DNA from: Thermoprotei archaeon
Lineage (GTDB): Archaea; Thermoproteota; Thermoprotei_A; Sulfolobales; Ignisphaeraceae
DNA: 6,499 nt
Direction: 5' to 3'
NCBI GenBank assembly: GCA_003661905.1
Contig: QMXA01000059.1
Location: forward strand, 1-6,499
The notes under the pieces were generated by a model. It ran no database searches, had not been told where the DNA came from, and was given only the letters and a program-made list of their open reading frames with translations. Below, one piece after another: positions 1 to 6,297 of this stretch. The stretch's first letter is position 1, and every line of letters starts with the position of its first letter. The position numbers were made by a program, and so were the translations under genes.

Positions 1-858
1 ATAACGCCTGAATTGAGAGAAGATATTATGAGAATAGAGATAAATTACATCAATAAACTCCTAGGCACTTCATTAACGTCAGAGAAAGTAGTTAAGCACC
101 TAAAGACAATGAGGTTCGAAGCTAGTGCTGAAGAAAAGAACTCAGTAAGAGTAATTATACCACCTTATAGAGTTGATATACTTCATCCAGCAGACATAGT
201 TGAAGAAATAGCGATGAGCATTGGATATGATAATCTAGGACCCCAACCTATACCTAATTATCTACCTGCTAAAAGGCCTAGGAGAATAATTCTTGTAAAT
301 CATTTAAGAGAGCTACTTATAGGCCTTGGTTTCCAAGAGGTTATGACATTAGTTCTAATGAGTAGTGATTTTGTTAAGAAGGTGTTTAAAGGAGAAGTGG
401 ATGTTTTAGAAGTACTTAATCCATTATCACTTGAACTCAGTTGTGTACGTACCTCACTCTTACCAGGAATTATGGCCGTCTTTGGGAAAAGTCAATATGC
501 TGAGATGCCTGTAAGGGTGTTTGAAATAGGATATGTAGTTACTAAGGACGTGAATAGCCCTACTGGCTGGAGAAATGAACTTAGACTAGGTATTGGGATT
601 ATGAATAGTGAAGTGAGTTTTGAAGATATACAAGCACCAGTATATGCAGTACTAAGAGCTCTAGGCCTACAACCTCAGACAAAGATATATACACATCCAA
701 CATTAATCAATGGGAGAACGGCTAAGCTATTAGTAAATGAGAAATTTGTAGGGTATTTGGGAGAAGTACATCCTGAAGTGCTTGAGGTGCTTGGGATAAA
801 ATATCCTGTAGCAATAGCTGAACTCAATGTTGAAAGAATAGAGATGGTTTTAAGATAA
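1..858 (+). CDS. pheT: Phenylalanyl-tRNA synthetase beta subunit, C-terminal part (5' end outside window)
   Basis: This is the structural (beta) subunit of phenylalanyl-tRNA synthetase, which with PheS attaches phenylalanine to tRNA-Phe in the cytoplasm. The frame is open from base 1, so the gene is cut by the window edge. About 285 residues are present, whereas archaeal PheT is usually around 550, so roughly the N-terminal half (B1 and B3/4 region) is missing. A TTG at 13 and an ATG at 28 are internal codons, not starts. Counting from the first codon, residues about 10-80 form a B5 domain with the PPYRVD (54-59), DIVEEI (65-70) and IGYDNL (74-79) blocks. The rest is the catalytic-like class II core that has no activity of its own in beta subunits, with NPLSLE...VRTSLLPG (140-156), FEIG (174-177) and GYLGEVHPEVL (about 251-261). 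The stop is TAA at 856-858. The guide RNA gene follows after about 36 bp. The family assignment is firm. Confidence 0.95.
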   Translation: MTPELREDIMRIEINYINKLLGTSLTSEKVVKHLKTMRFEASAEEKNSVRVIIPPYRVDILHPADIVEEIAMSIGYDNLGPQPIPNYLPAKRPRRIILVNHLRELLIGLGFQEVMTLVLMSSDFVKKVFKGEVDVLEVLNPLSLELSCVRTSLLPGIMAVFGKSQYAEMPVRVFEIGYVVTKDVNSPTGWRNELRLGIGIMNSEVSFEDIQAPVYAVLRALGLQPQTKIYTHPTLINGRTAKLLVNEKFVGYLGEVHPEVLEVLGIKYPVAIAELNVERIEMVLR

Positions 859-862
859 TAGG

Positions 863-872
863 TTATTAATAA
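863..872 (+). promoter_or_regulatory. Candidate TATA box for the H/ACA guide RNA
   Basis: TTATTAATAA lies just after the pheT stop. Its centre is about 27 bases before G895, the inferred 5' end of the guide RNA, which is the usual archaeal TATA-to-start distance. The promoter reading is an inference from spacing and composition; no transcript start is known, and the RNA could instead be processed from a pheT read-through transcript. Confidence 0.4.
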
Positions 873-894
873 GTCCTAAATCTAGTAAAGTAAC

Positions 895-968
895 GGCCCC
901 GCTGGGTCAGCTCTACCAACACCCCAAAAGGGTGGGGATGAGGTAGAGTGTTACTAGCGGGGTACAGC
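895..968 (+). ncRNA. Box H/ACA guide RNA (single hairpin), predicted target 23S rRNA helix 69, E. coli U1915
   Basis: The sequence folds into the archaeal H/ACA hairpin. The basal stem is CCCCGCT (897-903) with AGCGGGG (956-962), extendable by a G896-U963 wobble, and the ACA box follows at 964-966. The pseudouridylation pocket has a 5' guide strand GGGTCA (904-909) and a 3' guide strand GTTACT (950-955). The upper stem is GCTCTACC (910-917) with GGTAGAGT (942-949). Above it is an asymmetric loop with ATGA (938-941), then CACCC/GGGTG (920-924/930-934) capped by CAAAA. The upper stem lies 14 nt from ACA, matching the 14-16 nt rule for this class. Reverse complements of the guides give AGUAAC and UGACCC, which flank a two-base gap as in the archaeal helix 69 loop sequence AGUAAC-UA-UGAC known to me. 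The guided uridine would be E. coli 1915. GC content of 895-966 is 43/72, against an AT-rich surround, typical of structured RNAs in AT-rich hyperthermophiles. In the cell it would work with Cbf5, Nop10, Gar1 and L7Ae. The exact ends are estimates. Confidence 0.85.
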
Positions 969-969
969 A

Positions 970-978
970 CTTATAATT
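970..978 (+). promoter_or_regulatory. Weak candidate TATA element upstream of tyrS
   Basis: CTTATAATT is the most TATA-like stretch between the guide RNA and tyrS. It would place a transcript start near 1000 and give tyrS a leader of about 45 nt. It sits directly after the guide RNA 3' end, so tyrS may instead be transcribed from another AT-rich stretch such as 990-1002. This is a position-based guess. Confidence 0.25.
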
Positions 979-987
979 CATTGAATT
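975..987 (+). repeat. 13-bp perfect palindrome (possible operator)
   Basis: AATTCA-T-TGAATT is a perfect inverted repeat with 6-bp arms around a single T, located between the guide RNA and tyrS and overlapping the end of the candidate TATA element. A regulator site is possible, but short AT-rich palindromes also arise by chance in DNA of this composition. Confidence 0.35.
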
Positions 988-1044
988 AGTTAAGCTCTTA
1001 ATCCCCCTAATGCTCATAATTTTGTAGTGTAGTGAGGGTTAAGA

Positions 1045-2130
1045 ATGTCTATAGATGAGAAGCTTCAACTCATAACACGTAATGCTGCTGAAGTAATAAC
1101 AATTACTGATTTACAGAGAAGATTAAAGAGCGGTGAAAGACTCAAGGGCTACTTAGGTTTTGAACCTAGCGGTCTTGTTCATGTAGGCTGGATTATTTGG
1201 ATGAAGAAATTCAAAGACCTTGTTGATGCAGATGTAGATATGTACCTACTTGAAGCTACATGGCATGCATGGATAAATGATAAACTAGGGGGAGACCTTG
1301 ACCTAATAAGGAGAGCAGCTAAGTTAACTGAAGTAGTCATGGAAGCAATAGGTATTGATATGAACAAAGTGAAGGTTATTACAGCCGAGGAACTAGTGTC
1401 TGATCCTGATTACTGGAGACTATTATTGAAAGTAGCTAAAGGAACAACCCTAGCACGAATGAAGAGGGCCTTAACGATTATGGGTAGGAAAGCTGAGGAA
1501 GCCGAGCTAGATTTCTCAAAACTCATTTACCCAGCTATGCAAGTTACTGATATTTTCTACTTAGGAGTTGATATAGCACTAGGCGGTATGGATCAAAGGA
1601 AAGCTCATATGCTTGCAAGAGATGTGGCTGAGAAGTTAAAGCTTAAAAAACCAATAGCCATCCACACCCCGCTACTTACATCTCTACAAGGAGCTGGCAG
1701 AATGGATATGGAAAAAATTGAAGTAGATGAATTTCTAGTTGAAGCGAAAATGAGTAAGTCAAAACCTGAAACAGCATTATTTGTTCATGATTCTGAAAAG
1801 GATATAATGAGAAAAATAAGAAGAGCATATTGCCCCCCTAAAACCTCCAAAATGAATCCAATACTCGAAATAGCACGGTATATACTATTTTCGGAACCTA
1901 GGTTTAAGTTAGTAGTTGAGAGAGAGCCTAAGTATGGAGGAACCGTGGTTTTTGAGAGCTATAAAGAGCTCGAAAAATCCTATATCGAAGGTACTCTCCA
2001 CCCATTAGATCTCAAAAACGCAGTTGCAAAGGCACTAGTAGAAATTCTCAAACCAATCAGAGAAAGAATTGCAAGATCATCTGAGTTAGTAGAGCTTATT
2101 ACAATTATCGAGAAAAGTACTAGTAGGTAG
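1045..2130 (+). CDS. tyrS: Tyrosyl-tRNA synthetase (archaeal/eukaryotic type)
   Basis: This class I synthetase activates tyrosine with ATP and transfers it to tRNA-Tyr in the cytoplasm. The 361-residue protein is somewhat longer than the roughly 300-residue Methanocaldococcus type. Y36 in GYLGFEPSG matches the tyrosine-contacting Tyr of the family. The HIGH motif is HVGW (46-49), with Trp at the last position. Tyrosine-pocket residues are Y162, Q166 and D169 in YPAMQVTDI, followed by ALGGMDQRKAHMLARD (178-193), which supports Tyr over Trp specificity. KMSKSK is at 235-240. Between HTPLLTSL and KMSKSK there are about 17 more residues than in the Methanocaldococcus protein as I remember it (around 215-234). 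The C-terminal part carries HPLDLKNAVAKAL (319-331), the family's anticodon-side segment. The ATG at 1045 is preceded by GAGGG at 1034-1038, and an in-frame TGA at 1033-1035 excludes an earlier start. dnaG follows 77 bp downstream on the same strand. Confidence 0.96.
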   Translation: MSIDEKLQLITRNAAEVITITDLQRRLKSGERLKGYLGFEPSGLVHVGWIIWMKKFKDLVDADVDMYLLEATWHAWINDKLGGDLDLIRRAAKLTEVVMEAIGIDMNKVKVITAEELVSDPDYWRLLLKVAKGTTLARMKRALTIMGRKAEEAELDFSKLIYPAMQVTDIFYLGVDIALGGMDQRKAHMLARDVAEKLKLKKPIAIHTPLLTSLQGAGRMDMEKIEVDEFLVEAKMSKSKPETALFVHDSEKDIMRKIRRAYCPPKTSKMNPILEIARYILFSEPRFKLVVEREPKYGGTVVFESYKELEKSYIEGTLHPLDLKNAVAKALVEILKPIRERIARSSELVELITIIEKSTSR

Positions 2131-2171
2131 TTAGCTCAAACTCACTTATAGCTCGGCTAAGTAATAAAGTA

Positions 2172-2185
2172 ATGAAGTAATTCAT
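2172..2185 (+). repeat. Small inverted repeat upstream of dnaG
   Basis: ATGAA-GTAA-TTCAT is an inverted repeat with 5-bp arms and a 4-base spacer in the 77-bp tyrS-dnaG gap, about 22 bases before the dnaG start. It could form a weak hairpin in the leader or be a protein site. Its arms are too short to be convincing alone. Confidence 0.2.
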
Positions 2186-2196
2186 CATATGGTTAA

Positions 2197-2202
2197 GAGG
2201 TG
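2197..2202 (+). promoter_or_regulatory. Strong Shine-Dalgarno site for dnaG
   Basis: GAGGTG is a full match to the archaeal anti-Shine-Dalgarno core and ends five bases before the ATG at 2208, which fixes the dnaG start. An in-frame TAA at 2178-2180 rules out a much longer N-terminus. Confidence 0.8.
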
Positions 2203-2207
2203 TTAAA

Positions 2208-3398
2208 ATGGCTAAATACGTAGTAAGAGCTCGAATAGAGGTTGAGGGAACTGTAGATAAATCAGATATTATTGGAGCCATATTTGGATATACTGAAGGA
2301 TTATTTGGTCCAGAATTTGATTTAAGAGAACTACAAGATAAGGGTCGTATTGGAAGAATAATTGTAGAGGCAAAGCAACAAGGAGGAAAGACTGTTGGCG
2401 AAGTACTAATTCCTTCAAATCTAGATAAAGCGGAAACAGCTCTTCTAGCAGCTATGATAGAGGCTGTTGAGAAAGTAGGGCCTTACCAAGCTAGAATAAC
2501 AGTAATTGACTTAGTAGATGTAAGGGCTGAAAAACTTAAAAGAATTGCTGAAAGAGCAAAAGAGCTTCTAGTGAAATGGTCTAAGGAAAAAACACCTGAT
2601 CTACGTGAAGTATTGAATGAAATTATCTCAGCCGCTAAAGCTGCTGAAATGATATTCTATGGACCTGAAAAACTACCTGCAGGCCCTGAAGTGGGGACTA
2701 GTGATACACTAATAATTGTTGAAGGCAGAGCTGATGTTTTAAATCTATTGAAATACGGATATAGGAATGTAATAGCACTTGGAGGCGCAGGTGGAGTACC
2801 AGAGACAATAACTAAACTATGTTCAAAAAAGGTGTGCATAGCATTTATGGATGGAGATCATGCTGGCGACTTAATACTAAGAGATTTACTAAAAACAGTT
2901 AATATAGATTATGTAGCACGAGCGCCTCCAGGTAAAGAAGTCGAGGAATTAACCGCTAAAGAAATAGCTAAAGCATTAAAGAACACCATACCAGCATCAC
3001 AATATCTATCAATACTCGAGCGAAAAATTAAGAAAGAAGCTATAGAATTAGCACCACCAAAACCTCCAACTCCTCTAGAAGAAGTCAAGGTCCTAGAAAT
3101 CCCATTGACAATTACTGAGGATATAAAGAAACTTCTAGGAACCTTAGAGGCAGTGCTTTATGATAGCAAGTGGAAAGCTGTTGAGAAAGTAGCTGTAAGA
3201 GACTTAGTTGATAAGCTTAATCAGCTAGAACCCGGTAAGGTGCATGCAATAGTATTTGATGGTATAATAACTCAGAGACTCGTAGATACTGCTAGTAATA
3301 AAGGTGTTAAGGTAATTATAGGAGTTAGAATAGGGAACTTAGCACGCAAACCTAGTGGCATACAATTACTTACATTCCAAGACATACTTACCTCTTAA
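2208..3398 (+). CDS. dnaG: Archaeal DnaG-type Toprim protein (exosome subunit / DnaG primase)
   Basis: The 396-residue protein has the architecture of archaeal DnaG: a conserved N-terminal domain (about 1-160), a Toprim domain (about 165-250), a proline-rich linker (282-290, APPKPPTPL) and a C-terminal domain (about 295-396). Toprim metal-binding residues are visible as E172 in VEGRAD and D215/D217 in MDGDHAGD. In Sulfolobus the equivalent acidic residues are needed for primer synthesis, and archaeal DnaG is also a stable subunit of the RNA exosome cap, where it binds Csl4 and favours poly(A)-rich RNA. Which role dominates here cannot be told from sequence. It lacks the zinc-binding and DnaB-binding domains of bacterial DnaG. 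The gene follows tyrS on the same strand with its own GAGGTG ribosome binding site. Its last 11 bp overlap the 3' end of polB on the opposite strand, so the two transcripts converge with no intergenic space for terminators. Confidence 0.95.
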   Translation: MAKYVVRARIEVEGTVDKSDIIGAIFGYTEGLFGPEFDLRELQDKGRIGRIIVEAKQQGGKTVGEVLIPSNLDKAETALLAAMIEAVEKVGPYQARITVIDLVDVRAEKLKRIAERAKELLVKWSKEKTPDLREVLNEIISAAKAAEMIFYGPEKLPAGPEVGTSDTLIIVEGRADVLNLLKYGYRNVIALGGAGGVPETITKLCSKKVCIAFMDGDHAGDLILRDLLKTVNIDYVARAPPGKEVEELTAKEIAKALKNTIPASQYLSILERKIKKEAIELAPPKPPTPLEEVKVLEIPLTITEDIKKLLGTLEAVLYDSKWKAVEKVAVRDLVDKLNQLEPGKVHAIVFDGIITQRLVDTASNKGVKVIIGVRIGNLARKPSGIQLLTFQDILTS

Positions 3399-5784
3399 CT
3401 CTCTTCTTAGCGGCAAAGTCAAAGAGTGTTCTTACACCTCTACTAGCTACTTTTAATTGCTTTTCTGAAACTCCGAAGTATTCAAGAATCCTTAATGCTG
3501 CAGGAACTATTTGGTGATCTATGTAGTAACTTGTATCAATATCTTGCGAAGTCACCATGGTATAAGGTCTAGCTCTACTTGATATATTTCCAGAGCCTTT
3601 CACTATCACATAACCTATTTTATCACCTACTTCTACCTTATACCCATGTCTCAAGAGAATTTTTGCTGCTGTGACATGTGGTGCATCGACTTCATACTCT
3701 TCAATTCTTTTCGAAATAGTTTTCCATATTATGAGTTTTTCGATAGGTATTTTACCTCCAGTTAGCTCTTTTACAACACTCCTTACATACTCGATTGCCT
3801 TATTTGTATCCATTTCTCTTAGAATAACTTTGGCCACTTCTTCTTGGACTTCTTTAGCTATTTCTGCCCAATCACCTCTTACAGCTTCGAAGCCAACGAT
3901 ATCTATTCTTCCTTCTTGAGTTAGGCCTACGTATCGCTTCTTAGCTTCTGTGAAGAACACTCTTCTATATATCTTATCTATTTTTATCTCTAAACCTAGT
4001 TCGCTCTTTATTTTCTCAATTAGCTTATCTATCTTTTCGGAATCATAGCTGGCAAAGAGTGAATCTGTATCGCCATATATTACCTTAAGTCCAAGCTCTT
4101 TGGCTATTGATATTGCTGTCTTTATGGTTTGCCTACCCCAAGCAGTAACAGCTTCTGCACCTTGTCTAAAATACCACCTAGCACCTACCCAACCCATGTA
4201 TCCATAGGTAGCATTAGCAAGAATTTTAAGAGCTCTTTGTCTTTCATCAAGAATTCTATATTCATAGCTATCTGGTGAATGTCTCTTCATCTCTTCACGT
4301 ATTTTCTTTCGAGCTGATACAAGAGTCTGAAGAACTATTTTGAAGAATCCTGGTGGTTCTTTTCTGAATCTATAACCTACTTCCGGTGCTACCCAGCAGC
4401 CAATAGGTTCACATTCCTCCTCTGACTCTGCATATGTATCAGGGCCTACATTGTACTTCATCATAATGCTTGGATACATAGCTGAGAAGTCTAGAACTGC
4501 TATATTTTCGTGGACTCCTCTAATTGGTTCTAAAACTATTGCTCCTCTATATGGTTCATAAGGTCTTTCAACTCTATTAGGAACTAGCTCATTGTATTTA
4601 TAGGCAGCTCTTATTAAGTACCACTCAAGTCTAAAGCCAACACTAGCAGCACCTACTTGGTCAAGCGGCATTCCTGTCAAAGCTGAGAGCTGTATAGCGA
4701 AGGGAAGGATTTTCTCAGCAATTCCCATAGTGGATATAACATCTTCCTTAGAATACTTAATAAATAATGGTCTAAGCGATGGATTATCCCAATACTTAGG
4801 CATTTCGTACCAAGGAATAATAGTTCTTTCAGATCTCTTCATAACTCCTAGAAATTCCGCTATATTCTCTAATGTCTTTACCTTAACTTCCTGTATTTCT
4901 TCAGCAAAATTGTAGAGATCTACATTGAGTCTTCCAGGTATTGATATATGGCCATATACACTAGTCCTAGGTTCAACACCTCTAACTCTACTTACATCCA
5001 GCTTTATTCCTAGAGCTTTGGCTCTTTCAAGTAGGTATGGCCAGTCAAATTTATCAGAGTTATAGCCGACTATGATATCAGGGTCATAGCGCTGTACGAA
5101 CTCTATGAAGTTCTTTATAACTTCTCGATCATCCTTATTCTTTGCTATAAATTGTTTAATTTCACCTTCACTAGTCATAGCAGCTATTATTATGATAGGA
5201 TCTTGTCCAGGTCTTGGAGTACCTCTTGGATTATACACTTCTATATCAAAAGCTAGTATCTTCATTTTTGGTGGAAGGGGTTCTTCGATCTTCTCTACTA
5301 CTTGTTCAATTTCATAAATAGCATCAACTCTGTACATAGGACTTCTTGAAAGTTCTTTCACTTCAAATATATGCCAAGTACATGGAGAGATATCTTTATC
5401 AACCAAATACCTCATTGCGAACCTTATATCAGCTTCTAAAACCTCTCTTACACCTAAGAGTTTCTTAGCTACTTCTCTATATTCACGAACATATTCAGGA
5501 ATTACGGTTGTTACCTTAATTGCTTCTACTGGTCTTCCGTAGTATTTTTTCTTAATAATATCGATTGATATTATTGGTGAGGATGGCTTACTAAATCTTC
5601 TTATCTCCTTAGCTATTCTCTCAATTATATCAGGATTTTCTGGTACTACATAGAAATATGGTCTGAATTTTCTATCTCTAAGTAATACTCTTCTTCCACT
5701 CTCATCAATACCCCATAGTATTACATGAGGTTCACGACTGATAACTTCGTAGCTAGCATCTAGTATGTATACCTTCAGTCTCAA
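3388..5784 (-). CDS. polB: Family B DNA polymerase with 3'-5' exonuclease (PolB3-like)
   Basis: This 798-residue replicative-type DNA polymerase has every core motif. Exo I is FDIE (D180, E182), Exo II is YNSDKFD (D244) and Exo III is YSKED (Y344, D348), so proofreading should be active. Polymerase motif A is DFSAMYPSI (D432), motif B is LKILANATYGYMGW (K520, N524, Y527, G528), and motif C is YGDTDS (D572, D574). KKRY is at 615-618. The N-terminal domain contains RPYFYV (41-46), resembling the segment forming the uracil-sensing pocket in Pyrococcus polymerase; uracil read-ahead is an inference. Length without inteins fits crenarchaeal PolB3 enzymes such as those of Pyrodictium (about 800). 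The tail VRTLFDFA (784-791) resembles a PCNA-binding PIP box but has Val in place of Gln. The start is TTG at 5784; an in-frame TAA two codons upstream excludes extension, and no strong ribosome binding site is present. It lies 63 bp after the acetyltransferase gene and probably shares its transcript. Confidence 0.96.
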   Translation of the reverse strand: MRLKVYILDASYEVISREPHVILWGIDESGRRVLLRDRKFRPYFYVVPENPDIIERIAKEIRRFSKPSSPIISIDIIKKKYYGRPVEAIKVTTVIPEYVREYREVAKKLLGVREVLEADIRFAMRYLVDKDISPCTWHIFEVKELSRSPMYRVDAIYEIEQVVEKIEEPLPPKMKILAFDIEVYNPRGTPRPGQDPIIIIAAMTSEGEIKQFIAKNKDDREVIKNFIEFVQRYDPDIIVGYNSDKFDWPYLLERAKALGIKLDVSRVRGVEPRTSVYGHISIPGRLNVDLYNFAEEIQEVKVKTLENIAEFLGVMKRSERTIIPWYEMPKYWDNPSLRPLFIKYSKEDVISTMGIAEKILPFAIQLSALTGMPLDQVGAASVGFRLEWYLIRAAYKYNELVPNRVERPYEPYRGAIVLEPIRGVHENIAVLDFSAMYPSIMMKYNVGPDTYAESEEECEPIGCWVAPEVGYRFRKEPPGFFKIVLQTLVSARKKIREEMKRHSPDSYEYRILDERQRALKILANATYGYMGWVGARWYFRQGAEAVTAWGRQTIKTAISIAKELGLKVIYGDTDSLFASYDSEKIDKLIEKIKSELGLEIKIDKIYRRVFFTEAKKRYVGLTQEGRIDIVGFEAVRGDWAEIAKEVQEEVAKVILREMDTNKAIEYVRSVVKELTGGKIPIEKLIIWKTISKRIEEYEVDAPHVTAAKILLRHGYKVEVGDKIGYVIVKGSGNISSRARPYTMVTSQDIDTSYYIDHQIVPAALRILEYFGVSEKQLKVASRGVRTLFDFAAKKRVKR

Positions 5785-5816
5785 AGCTTACATCCACTAA
5801 ATATCTGTGCTTAGCC

Positions 5817-5829
5817 AATTCATTAATTC
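5817..5829 (-). promoter_or_regulatory. Possible AT-rich promoter element upstream of polB
   Basis: On the minus strand this reads GAATTAATGAATT, in the 63-bp gap between the acetyltransferase stop and polB. A TATA element centred near 5825 would put a start near 5799 and leave a leader of about 15 nt before the TTG. This would give polB its own promoter inside an otherwise operon-like arrangement. Support is spacing only. Confidence 0.2.
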
Positions 5830-5847
5830 TAGCCCTAATAGGAAGTC

Positions 5848-6285
5848 TCATAGATCTTTTCTCATTATATAAGCATCCTCACCATCTGGGTAATAGTTCT
5901 CAATTCTCTTAACAATTCTATAGCCAAGATCTATGTAGAGCTTTTGAGCAACAGTATTACTGACACGAACTTCGAGGACGAAACATCTAGCTCCTAAATC
6001 TTTTAATCTATTCTCAAGCTCTATCATCAAGGCCTTTCCTATTCCTCTTCGTCTATATTTAGGTCTAACACATATAGACACTATATGACCACAGCCATTA
6101 CTTCTCATAACCCCACATGCATATCCAACTATTTCATCACCTTCTGCAGCTATGAGGAAAAGTTCAGGATATAGGAGTTTAAGCATTAGGAGTACTTGAG
6201 GGGGGTAAGGATACTTGAAACACTCCTGTTCAGCTTTACACACATGGGGCATATCTTTGAGCTCAGCATACTTGATAATCACCAT
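5848..6285 (-). CDS. rimI: N-terminal protein acetyltransferase, GNAT family (archaeal RimI/Ard1 type)
   Basis: The 145-residue protein is a single GNAT domain that transfers acetyl from acetyl-CoA to protein N-termini. The acetyl-CoA pyrophosphate-binding loop is RRRGIG (78-83) after the beta-strand HIVSICVRPKY (67-77). The block LEVRVSNTVAQKLYIDLGY (104-122) and the ending YYPDGEDAYIM (131-141) match the RimI/Ard1 subfamily. The last block is nearly the same as in Sulfolobus Ard1, which acetylates a broad set of N-termini including Alba, so a general N-acetyltransferase is likelier than a ribosomal-protein-only enzyme. The start is ATG 6285: GAGGTT at 6296-6291 stands five bases before it, whereas the ATG at 6290-6288 is out of frame and reaches a stop after three codons. 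It begins 24 bp after the M50 gene and ends 63 bp before polB, all on the same strand, suggesting one operon. The association with polB is positional only; no mechanistic link is visible. Confidence 0.93.
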   Translation of the reverse strand: MVIIKYAELKDMPHVCKAEQECFKYPYPPQVLLMLKLLYPELFLIAAEGDEIVGYACGVMRSNGCGHIVSICVRPKYRRRGIGKALMIELENRLKDLGARCFVLEVRVSNTVAQKLYIDLGYRIVKRIENYYPDGEDAYIMRKDL

Positions 6286-6290
6286 TGCAT

Positions 6291-6296
6291 AACCTC
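6291..6296 (-). promoter_or_regulatory. Shine-Dalgarno site deciding the acetyltransferase start
   Basis: The minus strand reads GAGGTT, five bases before ATG 6285. A second ATG (6290-6288) directly abuts this site, is out of frame and is followed by TGA after two further codons, so the spacing selects 6285. Confidence 0.7.
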
Positions 6297-6297
6297 G

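Noticed and set aside
895..968. tRNA gene
   Set aside because: The length is close to that of a tRNA and the ends pair, but there is no T-arm GTTC sequence, no recognisable anticodon arm and no cloverleaf. A single hairpin ending in ACA explains the region better.
1179..1367. Minus-strand reading frame inside tyrS (and a similar one at 2657-2839 inside dnaG)
   Set aside because: Both are antisense to conserved catalytic segments and have no recognisable domain; shadows of the real genes.
1045..2130. Tryptophanyl-tRNA synthetase
   Set aside because: TrpRS is a close relative, but Y36, YPAMQVTD with Q166/D169 and GGMDQRKAHMLARD are the tyrosine-type pocket.
2183..2189. Box C/D RNA on the minus strand (ATGATGA as box C)
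   Set aside because: No CTGA box D occurs on that strand within the expected distance and there is no terminal stem.
3671..3919. Plus-strand reading frame inside polB, 82 codons (also 4730-4915 and 5105-5317)
   Set aside because: These lie antisense to conserved polymerase domains, have low-complexity Ser/Ile-rich translations and match no family; they are shadows of polB.
4051..4500. Intein in polB near the catalytic motifs
   Set aside because: Archaeal family B polymerases often carry inteins at motifs A, B or C, but here the motifs are continuous and the 798-residue length is that of an intein-free enzyme.
5797..5823. Nine-codon upstream reading frame (M N W L S T D I) before polB on the minus strand
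   Set aside because: It has no clear ribosome binding site, and a frame this short is expected by chance; I see no evidence that it is translated.
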